A DNA stretch of 27,159 nucleotides from a virus, in IMG/VR virus record IMGVR_UViG_3300009605_000113, positions 1 to 27,159 of that record; one strand, written 5' to 3'. A program made the translations under genes and the position numbers. Below the pieces are notes generated by a model that ran no database searches, was not told the origin of the DNA, and was given only the letters and a program-made list of their open reading frames with translations. This document shows positions 1-8,312 of this stretch, in pieces. Positions within the stretch are counted from its first letter, which is position 1; each line of letters starts with the position of its first letter.

Positions 1-3000
1 CCCTCCCTCTCTCTGACTCAGCCCAAGCCTACGTTGACTCTGTCCGAGTAGCCTGGAACACCGGGCTGAAGGTTAAGGTGACCTCCCTCTTTGACGCTGT
101 GTGGGACAGGGTTAATGGGAGGGTTGAGGCGTCACTTATTGGAGCTAAGAGCGTTGACGGTCTTAAGCTTCCAGCGGGGGCAAAGGCAAAGCTTGAAGAC
201 CTTGGCGGGAAGCTGACGACTCTTGACGCGGCTGCAAAAAACCTAGCTGTAGCCCGCGCGTCTGACGATCTCCTCAAGATTGAGAAGGCAGAGGAAGCCC
301 TTGGGGTGGCTCAGGTTCGCTACGACAGCAAGCGGACAGCGCTTTCTAAGGACATGCTTAAGACAGCAAAGAGGATTAAAGACAGGGCGCACTACGTTCA
401 CCCCGTTGGCTCTGAGGGACGGCGAATCCTTGAGGCTCTGGACCTGTACTACAAAAGCAGGATGGCTTCTATCAACGCTCAGGTAGCCACTGAGGCTAGC
501 GAGATTAGGAAGAGGTCTAGAGACGCAATCAACGAACTCTACGAGAGGTACAAGAAGAAGGCGCTTATCCCTGAGGGTAAGGAGGAGCAGTTCAAGAGGG
601 CTCTTGAGGATCTTTCTGAAGCCCTCTTTGGGAGGAACGTATCTGTAAAACTCCCAGGCACGAAGGACCTGTCTGCTGACATCCTTCTTCGCAAGGCAGT
701 CGCTAAGGCTAGGAGGTCTAAGGATCCAGCAGAGCGAGCGGCTGTGCTCAGTGGCGAGATTGTGAAGATCAGAGACAGACTCGCTAAGGTTGGCGACGAC
801 ATCAGCGAGACAGAGCTAGGCAAGGCACTTGAACAACTTGACGTTCTAAGGGCGAGGAAGAAGAGCACTGAGCCAGCGAGGGAGGCGTTTGAACTTGCCG
901 CGAAGGAGCGTGTTGACGCATTCCTCAAGGCTATTGACGACGTAGACTTCGACCTACGCCACCCAGACGACGTTCTCCGAGGGGTAGAGGGCCGGCTGGT
1001 GTCTGCATACAACGACCTAGAGGCTGGTGCCGGTCTTTACAAGGCGAAGCTATCTGCCCTCAGAAGCGCTGATGTGGCAGACATCATCCCTGGCCTGACA
1101 TCCGCAGAGAGAGCCCGCGTATCTGCCCTGATTAAGAATCCAAAACTGAGAAACACCCTCCGCTCAGACAAGCTTGTAGATGATGCAGTCAAGGGAAGAG
1201 GGGGTCCTGCCCTTCTTCTTAAGGACACTAAGGGTCGCCTGTCCGCTGCTCAGTCACGCCTAGCCCGCTACGTGGAGGATGGCAGTGATGAAGCCCTTGA
1301 GGCTGCAGAGAATCAGCGTGTGCTCGTTGGGGATCTTGAGCGTCAGGTTGAGATCCTTGGAGACGAGAAGAACATCGACAACGTTATTGCCGTGGCTGTG
1401 GAGATGAGGAAGTTCTTTGACCTCCACCTTGAGCGTCTCACAGAGGCTGGCATCATTGACAAGGCTTTTGACGCAGAAGCTTTCTTCTCTCGTGTCGATG
1501 TCGGTGCCTTCTTTCCTCACATTCTGTCTCGCGCAGCGCAGAAGAGGGCTGACGCCTTTGGCGTAGGAACGGGGGGAAGAATCGGTCGCTCTCTCGTTGA
1601 GTACTTTGGCAAGGACCGGAAGATCGCTGGCGTTATCGAAGACATCAACGATGCGAGGACGACCTACACCGCTGAGAACATCCTTCACCACGCAGCGAAG
1701 AACGGTGCCCACGGACCCTTTGCAGCGCAGGCTGCGGCAAAGGGAAGATCGAGTCTCAAGTCCTTCTTTGCGGACAAGTATGACGATCTAGTTGAAGAGG
1801 TTAAGCAGGGCCAACTGTTGGCTGAGTATGACGCCCTGTTCGAGGCAGACCCATTGGTTGCGATGGAGTACTACCACATGAGGACCTCTGAGGCTGTGGC
1901 AGACGCTCGCTTTATAAAGACCACCCTTGAGCTTTTCCCCGTTGGCCGCTTCTTGGCTGAAATCGCAGACCCTGCTGTGCGGAGGAAGAGAGCGGAAGCG
2001 TTGGGCTACGTTCCGCTTGGAGATGTCGAGTACCTACAGGCGACCCTTCAGAAGCAGCTCCCAAGAGGGCTCAAGAGGCTCGCTCCTGAGCTTAAGCAGA
2101 GGGTGATCGAAGGGGCCTCCCTTGAAGAGATTAAGCGTCTTGTCAGGGCTGAGCTTGGGGAGTCAGCTGACATCCCGGCTGACCTAATCACAGCCCTGTC
2201 GAGCCCCAAGCTCAAAGTCCCCTACGTGCCCATCCAGATTAAGGAGTACCTGAACTGGAGGAACTCAGCTGACGCCCTGCTAGCAAAGAAGACAGTTGGC
2301 TCTGATGTTTGGGATGGCTTGCAGGCGTGGGCTAAGGCGCAAGCCACCATCGTTGCTCTTGCCCACATTGGGCGCAACGTTGTTGGTAACGTAGTCTCTA
2401 CCATTCAAGAGCTTGGGGCTGGGGCCTTGAACCCAATGACCCAGATTACAGCGATGAGAATCTGGGGAACGTGGGGAGACAAGAACCTCAGCCAGCTAAT
2501 TAAGATCGGTAGCAATGAGATGTCTGTGAAGCAGTGGAGAGACTTCTTCTCTTCTCGTGGCTTCTTCGATCAAAACCTGTCTACAGACTTCCTTCAGGAA
2601 GCTACCGGCTTTACAGCAAAGGTCGTCCCAGACGAGCAACAGCTGGCAAAGCAGCTCACAACTACAACCATTGGGGCGGTCGGAGGAGGGCTTGCCCTTG
2701 GCGCTCTCTTCCCTGGCATGGGAGCCCCAGGGTTCTTCCTTGGTGGGGCGCTTGGGCTTGGCGTTGGAAAGCGCTGGTCTGGGGTTAAGGCTGTTCGGGG
2801 AGGAGGGGTTTACCAGCGGTTTGTTAAAGACGCTGTTGAGGAGATTAAGGCTTCTCCAAGAGAGGGCATCGCCCGCGCTGGCAACAGGCTCACTGGTGCT
2901 GCTGTTGGGGGAATCATAGGCTCTACCTTCTTTGGGGTTGGCGCGATTCCAGGGGCGATGATTGGGGCCAACAAGATTGAAGACTACATCCAGATGATGA

Positions 3001-4022
3001 GTGGGCTTAACCGTGCCGCTGAGTCACAGGCTCGCCTCTCTATTGCTGTTGGACTGATTAAGCGTGGCGAGGATATTGATAGCGCGCTGATTCGTACCAA
3101 CAGGGCTCTTCGTGACTACACGGACCTGACCCCACTTGAGAAGAACGTCTTCCGTCGCTTCTTCTTCTTCTACACCTGGGAGGCTGGAAACATTAAGTAC
3201 CAGCTTAAGTGGATGAGGGAGCGCCCTCGTGCTGTCCGCACTTTGTCTGCGTTCACCAACGGCGTCTATAAGATGCAGTTCACAGACGAAGAGCTTTCGA
3301 GTTTGCCTGAGCACTACAGGTATCCGGTGGTGGTTCGTAGTGGGGCGGCTAAGGTCATCGCCCTCTCTGGCCTTCCTCACCAGCCAATCCTTGAGGTACT
3401 CACTCGCCGCAAAGAGGGCTTCCCGATGCAGGGGCTCATTACGAGGACGCACCCTGCGATCCTTTCCTTCCTTGAGATGACTTATGGCGGGGGCAGGAGC
3501 TTCTACTACGGCAGGCCAATCAAAGAGCTGAACAATATCAACCAGCTAAAGGATGCCCCCCCTCTTCTTAAGATCATATTTGGGTATCCAGATGAGCCAA
3601 ACTACTACGTCCCTGTCTACAAGAATGGAGTGAAGACCGGGCGCACTAGGGCGGTTCGGAAGTCGAGTTCTCCGGTGATGTTCTACCTGGGGCAGAAGCT
3701 TCCTGGTTATCGGTGGATGAACCAGTACTTCAACATCGCGTCTGAGTCTTTCAACAGCTACGCCCTTGAGTCTGCCTTGACCCCTGATGAGGTTGAGGAG
3801 GCTAGGGCGTCCTTCTTTGAGAAGTCCATGATGTTCAGCCTTGGCTGGAGGCAGACTGCGATTGATTGGGATTACCAAGCGTTCAAAACCTCCTCTGAGC
3901 TTGAGAAGAGGATGCTCGACATGATCAACAACCAATACCCGATGGCTGTTGGAGAGCGTAGATACCTGAGGAAGAGGCTAAGCGCTGAGCCAAGCCCGCC
4001 AGAAATGAATCTTGAGGAGTAG
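1..4022 (+). CDS. Large virion protein with LPD38-like C-terminal region, 5' end outside window
   Basis: The frame is open from the first bases (complete codons from position 3), so the GTG at 78 is probably an internal valine and the true start lies upstream. About 1,339 residues remain. The first half is charged and helix-prone (rich in A, K, E, R), with coiled-coil-like stretches. Near nt 2355-2400 is HIGRNVVGNV. Two glycine-rich hydrophobic segments follow (about nt 2660-2785 and 2890-2985) that could enter a membrane, then DLTPLEKNVFRRFFFFYTW (about nt 3120-3180). From memory, this order resembles the LPD38 region of large phage polyvalent proteins; that assignment rests on motif recall only. 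The gene precedes fibre and lysis genes, so an internal virion or DNA-ejection role is the best inference. It ends with TAG at 4020-4022. Confidence 0.85.
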   Translation, partial: LPLSDSAQAYVDSVRVAWNTGLKVKVTSLFDAVWDRVNGRVEASLIGAKSVDGLKLPAGAKAKLEDLGGKLTTLDAAAKNLAVARASDDLLKIEKAEEALGVAQVRYDSKRTALSKDMLKTAKRIKDRAHYVHPVGSEGRRILEALDLYYKSRMASINAQVATEASEIRKRSRDAINELYERYKKKALIPEGKEEQFKRALEDLSEALFGRNVSVKLPGTKDLSADILLRKAVAKARRSKDPAERAAVLSGEIVKIRDRLAKVGDDISETELGKALEQLDVLRARKKSTEPAREAFELAAKERVDAFLKAIDDVDFDLRHPDDVLRGVEGRLVSAYNDLEAGAGLYKAKLSALRSADVADIIPGLTSAERARVSALIKNPKLRNTLRSDKLVDDAVKGRGGPALLLKDTKGRLSAAQSRLARYVEDGSDEALEAAENQRVLVGDLERQVEILGDEKNIDNVIAVAVEMRKFFDLHLERLTEAGIIDKAFDAEAFFSRVDVGAFFPHILSRAAQKRADAFGVGTGGRIGRSLVEYFGKDRKIAGVIEDINDARTTYTAENILHHAAKNGAHGPFAAQAAAKGRSSLKSFFADKYDDLVEEVKQGQLLAEYDALFEADPLVAMEYYHMRTSEAVADARFIKTTLELFPVGRFLAEIADPAVRRKRAEALGYVPLGDVEYLQATLQKQLPRGLKRLAPELKQRVIEGASLEEIKRLVRAELGESADIPADLITALSSPKLKVPYVPIQIKEYLNWRNSADALLAKKTVGSDVWDGLQAWAKAQATIVALAHIGRNVVGNVVSTIQELGAGALNPMTQITAMRIWGTWGDKNLSQLIKIGSNEMSVKQWRDFFSSRGFFDQNLSTDFLQEATGFTAKVVPDEQQLAKQLTTTTIGAVGGGLALGALFPGMGAPGFFLGGALGLGVGKRWSGVKAVRGGGVYQRFVKDAVEEIKASPREGIARAGNRLTGAAVGGIIGSTFFGVGAIPGAMIGANKIEDYIQMMSGLNRAAESQARLSIAVGLIKRGEDIDSALIRTNRALRDYTDLTPLEKNVFRRFFFFYTWEAGNIKYQLKWMRERPRAVRTLSAFTNGVYKMQFTDEELSSLPEHYRYPVVVRSGAAKVIALSGLPHQPILEVLTRRKEGFPMQGLITRTHPAILSFLEMTYGGGRSFYYGRPIKELNNINQLKDAPPLLKIIFGYPDEPNYYVPVYKNGVKTGRTRAVRKSSSPVMFYLGQKLPGYRWMNQYFNIASESFNSYALESALTPDEVEEARASFFEKSMMFSLGWRQTAIDWDYQAFKTSSELEKRMLDMINNQYPMAVGERRYLRKRLSAEPSPPEMNLEE

Positions 4023-4062
4023 CTCTTTGTGCTACGTTTCGACTTATAACCCCATAGACTCA

Positions 4063-4088
4063 CTGGCTATCCATCGCTTGATAGCCGG
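4063..4088 (+). other. Stem-loop between virion genes
   Basis: GGCTATC (4065-4071) and GATAGCC (4080-4086) pair perfectly around an 8-base loop, and the stem extends by a T-G and a C-G pair. No T run follows, so it is a poor intrinsic terminator. It lies between the stop of the large virion protein and the ribosome site (ggagcaggagg) of the next gene, and could be an mRNA-processing or stabilising hairpin. Confidence 0.55.
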
Positions 4089-4108
4089 ATAAGGAGCAGG
4101 AGGAAGCG

Positions 4109-4516
4109 ATGGCATATAGCTCTAAAGAAATCTGGATCCCTTGCGACAAGCAGACAGAGGAGATCGCTGCGAGCGGAACGGGGGAGATGACCCCCGTGCA
4201 GTCTGGGGGGCTCGGTGGTATCCCGGTCCCAGACAGCACCGCAAACATTCCCAGGGGGCTGTGCTACGGCTACCACGTTAAGGTGTCTGCCGCCCACGCG
4301 TCGAACTCTGCTGTGCCGATTAAGCTCTTTGACGCTGCAAGTGGAGACACCCTTTACAGCACAACGGTAGACCTCTCCACGCTTACGGAGGCGGTTGACA
4401 CGCTAGCAACTCCTGTCCCGTGCTTTGAGTCGCCCTACTTCCAGATTGGCGCTACCGGGGCGTCTGGCTCGTCTAAGGACTTCACAATTCGCTTCTTCTT
4501 CAAGGCCCTTGCCTAG
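4109..4516 (+). CDS. Small structural-type beta-rich protein
   Basis: Encodes 135 residues with a strong ribosome site (AGGAGGAAGCG before ATG). The sequence is rich in S, T, A, G and V and reads as beta strands with no charged helices. A central segment (IKLFDAASGDTLYSTTVDL) and an FFFKALA end resemble small head-decoration or tail-accessory proteins. A loosely similar small beta protein lies at 8313-8702. Virion placement is inferred from neighbours and composition; I do not recognise the family. Confidence 0.78.
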   Translation: MAYSSKEIWIPCDKQTEEIAASGTGEMTPVQSGGLGGIPVPDSTANIPRGLCYGYHVKVSAAHASNSAVPIKLFDAASGDTLYSTTVDLSTLTEAVDTLATPVPCFESPYFQIGATGASGSSKDFTIRFFFKALA

Positions 4517-4518
4517 TA

Positions 4519-5361
4519 ATGGCGAAGGTATTCCCAGGTGGCTCTAGTGTAACTAGGGTTTTCCCGCCCTCCCTTGCTGGAGGGGGTGGTGGTGGCGTTG
4601 CTGTCGAGCCCTGGACCGTCGAGTATGAGATCGACTTCACTGCGGAGGGTGCTCACGACTTCACCGGAGGGGTCGTCAAGGTCTTATCGAATAACGGCCA
4701 GGACGTCACTTGGACGCCAACCGGGCAGGCGGGGGCACCTGGGACGTTTGAGCTTGAGGACGGTGTAGGGCTAAGGATCATAGCTACGGACCAAGATAAA
4801 AAGTGGTGGGGTACCACCAATACGGCTCCCTTGTTATCAGCGAAGATCGAGGACATGATGGACGGTTTCACGACCGCTGACACCGTTTGCCTTCAACTCC
4901 AGGTGGATTGTGACCCTGATGTTGCCGAAAACTACAACAATTACGGGCTTGGTCTGTGGAATGGCAACCTGACCGATGGTTATGGGATGGTTCAGTCGCG
5001 AAGGACTTACGAAAACGGGCAAAAAAATGGATTCCTAAGAGACACTGCGCTGGACCTCACTTCCTCCGCTACACAGTTCAACTTCTTTGAGATCGTATGG
5101 TTCCCCGGCGATGGTGAGATTCTGTCGTCTGGGGTTCTAGGCGAAGGTGTCGCCTTCCCCGATCCGCTAGCTACCACGACGCTTCGCTCATATACGAGCA
5201 CTAAAATGCTTACTGGTTACGGGTATGGCCCGGTCGCCGTCCCTGTGTGGAGGATCGCGCAAGCCGATGGTCGGTTTGCCGTCTTTGCCCAATCATGGAG
5301 TGGGGGAGTGCTGGACGTAACCGCTTACAAGATGCGAGTCCTTCGGAGGAACAACGCATGA
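4519..5361 (+). CDS. Fibre-like / receptor-binding candidate, copy 1
   Basis: Encodes 280 residues. It begins two bases after the preceding stop, with only a weak ribosome site, so translational coupling is likely. The first 19 residues (MAKVFPGGSSVTRVFPPSL) are identical to those of the protein at 5555-6400. Similarity continues through PWTVEYEIDFTAEGAHDF, then fades to scattered matches such as TQFNFFEIVWFPGDGEILSS. A glycine run (residues 22-26) separates the conserved N-terminus from the beta-rich body. A fixed N-terminus with a diverged body fits an adhesin or fibre docked to one virion site by its N-terminus. This is inference; no named fold was identified. The stop overlaps the next start (ATGA). 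Confidence 0.8.
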   Translation: MAKVFPGGSSVTRVFPPSLAGGGGGGVAVEPWTVEYEIDFTAEGAHDFTGGVVKVLSNNGQDVTWTPTGQAGAPGTFELEDGVGLRIIATDQDKKWWGTTNTAPLLSAKIEDMMDGFTTADTVCLQLQVDCDPDVAENYNNYGLGLWNGNLTDGYGMVQSRRTYENGQKNGFLRDTALDLTSSATQFNFFEIVWFPGDGEILSSGVLGEGVAFPDPLATTTLRSYTSTKMLTGYGYGPVAVPVWRIAQADGRFAVFAQSWSGGVLDVTAYKMRVLRRNNA

Positions 5362-5555
5362 CACAAGAGCGATGCTCCGAGGCGCGCCTCATACTCCTAG
5401 ATTCGGAGGGGATTTCGTACCCCGACGTTGCGCGAGAATACGCTGAACCCCAATCCGACGAGTCTATTGTCTTTAGCCTCTTCTCAGATCAAGCCGCCCT
5501 CTCTCTTATAGTTAGGGCCAAGGTCAACCCTGACGATTCGGTCGAGGTGCTCTAA
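5358..5555 (+). CDS. Small acidic protein between two fibre paralogs
   Basis: Encodes 65 residues from the ATG at 5358, which overlaps the preceding stop as ATGA; it ends as TAATG with the next gene. An upstream in-frame ATG at 5247 would overlap the fibre gene by over 100 bases and is unlikely. The ribosome site is CGGAGGAACAACGC. The protein starts MTQERCSEARLILLDSEG and contains DESIVFSLFSDQAALSLIVR. No family was recognised. Its place between two paralogous fibre-like genes suggests a fibre accessory, assembly factor or subunit. Confidence 0.75.
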   Translation: MTQERCSEARLILLDSEGISYPDVAREYAEPQSDESIVFSLFSDQAALSLIVRAKVNPDDSVEVL

Positions 5556-6400
5556 TGGCTAAGGTTTTTCCAGGTGGTAGCAGCGTTACTAGGGTTTTCC
5601 CGCCAAGCCTTACGCCAGGGCCTCCGGCGGTCGCGGCGATTGGTCCGTGGACAGTAAGGTACGAGGTTGACTGGACGGCTGAGGCCGCTCACAACTTCAA
5701 GACCGAGGGGGCTGTTGCTACGGTAGGTGGCGTCAACTGGGCGATGAGCGACGGGGGCAACGCCCAGACGGGGGCGATCACATCCAACGGACTTGAGATA
5801 AGTTGCGATCCGACCACGACATCCGACTGGCCCGAGGGGGGCACCTTGAGCGCACCGCGCTTCTATGTAGCGCTCGATGTTGGTACAAACCCGATGTTCG
5901 CTGCGGCGAACCTTTATCAGGCGTTCTGCTTTCAAGCCGTGATCACTTCGTCCGCCGACGTCTCCACGGATGCCTTCTACGGAACCGCCCTCCAAAACGG
6001 TGACGCCTCGCGTTGGGCCACATCACTGCGGGAGTACAACAGCGGCGTTTGGGGATCTCCTTACAAGGGGCACCAAATGACCGCTCAGCTTCCAGAAGCA
6101 AACTTCAGTTCGGAGTCGTCTGCTACCGCAACCCAGCACACATTCTATGAGCTGACCTTCCTTCCTAGCGGCACCATCCTCGCTAGCAGTTCGACGGCAA
6201 CCACCCTCCAAGACCCAATGAGCCAAACAGCATTCCAGGCGTTCCTTGCTACAAATACCAGCGTGACCGATGACCCGGACGCGACGAATTGGGACAAGGA
6301 CGAGCTTTACTTCCTGTACATGGCGGGGAACCCCAACGCTCTCGGCCCAAACATCACCCACACGATGACGCACTTTCGACTGCTTTCGGCGGGAGAGTAA
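5555..6400 (+). CDS. Fibre-like / receptor-binding candidate, copy 2
   Basis: Encodes 281 residues, start overlapping the previous stop (TAATG), with GAGGTG upstream. It is a paralog of the 4519-5361 product: the first 19 residues are identical, then GPWTVRYEVDWTAEAAHNF aligns with the same region of copy 1. A later block (TQHTFYELTFLPSGTILASS) aligns with TQFNFFEIVWFPGDGEILSS. The middle and C-terminus differ strongly. The body is low in lysine, rich in S, T, A and aromatics, and probably beta-sandwich. Tail-tip or head fibre adhesin is inferred from duplication, divergence pattern and position before the lysis genes. Confidence 0.8.
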   Translation: MAKVFPGGSSVTRVFPPSLTPGPPAVAAIGPWTVRYEVDWTAEAAHNFKTEGAVATVGGVNWAMSDGGNAQTGAITSNGLEISCDPTTTSDWPEGGTLSAPRFYVALDVGTNPMFAAANLYQAFCFQAVITSSADVSTDAFYGTALQNGDASRWATSLREYNSGVWGSPYKGHQMTAQLPEANFSSESSATATQHTFYELTFLPSGTILASSSTATTLQDPMSQTAFQAFLATNTSVTDDPDATNWDKDELYFLYMAGNPNALGPNITHTMTHFRLLSAGE

Positions 6401-6404
6401 TAGC

Positions 6405-6752
6405 GTGGAAGACCTTGGAGGACTAGGTGGGCTAAGTGCAGCGGGGATTTTCATCCTCATCATCCTGCGTGAAGTCTTTGCCTTCCTTAAGTCAAAGGAA
6501 GACGACAAGGTAGCCCCACTGCCAGCCTCCTCCGTTGACCCTGAGTGCGCCAGGGAGATTGAGGAGCAGGTACGCATCATCCGAGAAGCCCAGGCCAGGA
6601 CGGCGGCTTACTGCGAGAAGATGAGCGAGGTCTTATCCGCTAAGGATGTGGATGGGTTGCCACTTGTTTACACCCCGAGAAGCTTGGGAAAGTCGATAGA
6701 GAGTTTGAGTCTCTCGATAACGAAGCTAGCGGACGACGTTCGGGGGACCTGA
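6405..6752 (+). CDS. Single-TM protein of the lysis region (spanin- or holin-like)
   Basis: Encodes 115 residues from a GTG preceded by GGGAGAGTAATAGC. One hydrophobic segment near the N-terminus (residues about 10-27, AAGIFILIILREVFAFL) is followed by an acidic and helical domain with a coiled-coil-like stretch (EIEEQVRIIREAQARTAAY) and a C-terminal helix. This topology fits an inner-membrane spanin subunit or lysis accessory protein. The stop overlaps the endolysin start (TGATG), which supports a lysis role. No specific family was recognised. Confidence 0.75.
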   Translation: MEDLGGLGGLSAAGIFILIILREVFAFLKSKEDDKVAPLPASSVDPECAREIEEQVRIIREAQARTAAYCEKMSEVLSAKDVDGLPLVYTPRSLGKSIESLSLSITKLADDVRGT

Positions 6753-7507
6753 TGTCTATCAAGAAGGGGGATAGAGGGCCTCTCGTTAAGAGTCTTCAGA
6801 AGTTCCTAATCAACGCCGGGTTCCTACCCGAAGGAGAGGACGACGGCATCGCTGGGCGTAAGACTGACGTTGCTATCCGTGCCTATCAAGCCTCACGCTC
6901 CCTAGTTGCTGACGGCATCTTTGGCCCTGCTAGCGAGGCAGCTGCTAAGGAGGATGGGTGGGAAGCTCCTGACTTAGACGGGCCGACAGAGGCTCAGCTT
7001 GACGCAGCCAATGAGCTTGAGATTCCAGTAGCTGTTATCCAAACCATCCAGGCTGTTGAATCAAACGGCAGGCCAGACAGCCTTAGGTTTGAACCTCATG
7101 TCTTCATAAGGAAACGGCCAGACCTGAAGGAGCAAGTCCCCTTCACTCGCGGACCTCGTGGCTACAGCGTCACACGCGCTGAGACGAACAAGGCTGCGTT
7201 TGAGTACGCCTTTAACCTAGACCCTAAGTCTGCTACTGAGAGCACGTCCTTTGGCCTCTATCAAGTCCTGGGGGGGCATCTGATAAGGATCTACGGCTCT
7301 GCTGCCGGAGGAGTAGACAGCTTTTATGCCGATGCGACCTCAGCCTCGTACAAATTGCTCATCTCCTGGTTCAAGGATTCCCCGCGTGCTCTTAAAGCGG
7401 CTCGGGAGTTGGATTGGGACAGGCTCGCTCGTCACTACAACGGCCCTGGTCAGGTGGAGCATTACGGTGCGGCGCTCAGACGAGAGTACGCGAAGGTAGT
7501 AGCGTGA
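6752..7507 (+). CDS. Endolysin: peptidoglycan-binding domain plus N-acetylmuramidase
   Basis: Encodes 251 residues. Residues about 5-60 form a PG_binding_1-type repeat (KGDRGPLVKSLQKFL then DGIFGPAS). The rest matches the N-acetylmuramidase family once called DUF3380: VESNGR (E103, likely catalytic), FEPHVF (112-118), TSFGLYQVLGG (165-175) and RHYNGPG (227-233). It would cleave the glycan backbone of peptidoglycan at the end of infection. There is no signal peptide, so release would need a holin, and candidates follow directly. N-terminal binding with C-terminal catalysis is typical of endolysins of Gram-negative phages. It overlaps the next gene as GTGA. Confidence 0.93.
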   Translation: MSIKKGDRGPLVKSLQKFLINAGFLPEGEDDGIAGRKTDVAIRAYQASRSLVADGIFGPASEAAAKEDGWEAPDLDGPTEAQLDAANELEIPVAVIQTIQAVESNGRPDSLRFEPHVFIRKRPDLKEQVPFTRGPRGYSVTRAETNKAAFEYAFNLDPKSATESTSFGLYQVLGGHLIRIYGSAAGGVDSFYADATSASYKLLISWFKDSPRALKAARELDWDRLARHYNGPGQVEHYGAALRREYAKVVA

Positions 7508-7671
7508 ACGATGCAAGCTGGGGGCCAGAGGATGACAAGCTCGCTGCCATTGCAGTGCTTGTTCTTGTTGTCATTCTACTCATTGTTCGGCAGTGCATTC
7601 CGATGAAGTATCATCACCACGCGGAGCGCCCAGACACGCCTCCAGAATCTTTCTATAAGCCAGGGAAATAA
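7504..7671 (+). CDS. Small single-TM protein of the lysis group
   Basis: Encodes 55 residues from the GTG at 7504, which overlaps the endolysin stop (GTGA). An in-frame start at 7414 would lie deep inside the endolysin gene. Residues 13-33 form one hydrophobic helix (LAAIAVLVLVVILLIVRQC). A short basic, proline- and histidine-containing tail follows (KYHHHAERPDTPPE). It could be a holin, antiholin or spanin component. There is no lipobox, so an outer-membrane lipoprotein spanin is not supported. Confidence 0.72.
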   Translation: MNDASWGPEDDKLAAIAVLVLVVILLIVRQCIPMKYHHHAERPDTPPESFYKPGK

Positions 7672-7672
7672 C

Positions 7673-7903
7673 ATGGATAAGTTCATGAGCAGGAAGCTCC
7701 TCCTCACCGTCTTCGCAGTAACCATCGTTGCTGGCTCTAGCCTTCTCGGTCTTAACCTGGACGACGAAAGCTTGAGGGCTATCGTCAACATGGTGCTCGG
7801 GCTTGTCGGTGGGCAGGCTCTTGTAGATGTCGCAGAGGCAGTGCGCTCTGGGCGTAAGGTTGCTGAGGTTGTAGAGGAAGTCAGGGAGGCTAGCGATGAG
7901 TAG
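7673..7903 (+). CDS. Holin-like protein with two membrane helices
   Basis: Encodes 76 residues, starting one base after the previous stop. A basic N-terminus (MDKFMSRK) precedes TM1 (about 8-27, LLLTVFAVTIVAGSSLLGL), an acidic turn (NLDDES), TM2 (about 33-52, LRAIVNMVLGLVGGQALVDV) and a charged tail. Length, two helices and the GGQALVD end of TM2 fit small holins found beside phage endolysins. It would open the inner membrane to release the muramidase. Assignment is from topology and context. Confidence 0.75.
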   Translation: MDKFMSRKLLLTVFAVTIVAGSSLLGLNLDDESLRAIVNMVLGLVGGQALVDVAEAVRSGRKVAEVVEEVREASDE

Positions 7904-8312
7904 CGCTTCAGTCAGCAGGCTTCGTAAGGAGCGGGAGGCAGCAGCCTTTGTCGAGACGAACCAAGAGCAGATGTTCTCCCTGCTCCGTACCGTTACTGAC
8001 GACATCGGTGAGGAGTTAGTGGGTCTTACGGTTTGGCAGAGGGACAGTAGGACTGCGTTAGAGATGGCTTATAGACTTGATAAGGCTATAGAAATTCCAA
8101 ACGAACTCATTGAAGCCTTGGACTTTTTCGGCTTTTATCTTGGAAGCTTAATCGTTATCGGAATCTACAGGGCTGTAGAGCGTGCGATGAAGAGGAAGAA
8201 GGAGACTGCCGAGAAGCTCAAGCGTAGACTTGATGAGCGTGGTCCCCGGATGGCTAAGGCTGCGAAGCGTAGGATTGAGCGGCGCATTGCGAGACTAGAG
8301 AGGGCTAGGTAG
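7896..8312 (+). CDS. Membrane protein with strongly basic C-terminus
   Basis: Encodes 138 residues, overlapping the holin-like gene by 8 bases. A soluble, partly acidic N-terminal half is followed by one hydrophobic segment (about 76-93, FFGFYLGSLIVIGIYRAV) and a long basic helix rich in K and R to the end (for example MAKAAKRRIERRIARLERAR). The basic tail could bind membrane phospholipid or nucleic acid. It may be a lysis accessory or a structural protein; nothing decides between them. The family is not recognised. Confidence 0.7.
   Translation: MSSASVSRLRKEREAAAFVETNQEQMFSLLRTVTDDIGEELVGLTVWQRDSRTALEMAYRLDKAIEIPNELIEALDFFGFYLGSLIVIGIYRAVERAMKRKKETAEKLKRRLDERGPRMAKAAKRRIERRIARLERAR

Noticed and set aside
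1260-1712. 150-codon leftward frame inside the large virion gene
   Set aside because: It lies wholly opposite a gene with strong protein character, has no ribosome site, and its composition is that of an antisense frame.
4519-6400. Diversity-generating retroelement target pair
   Set aside because: The two paralogs suggest variable proteins, but there is no reverse transcriptase, template repeat or A-biased variation in the window, and divergence is spread over the whole body.
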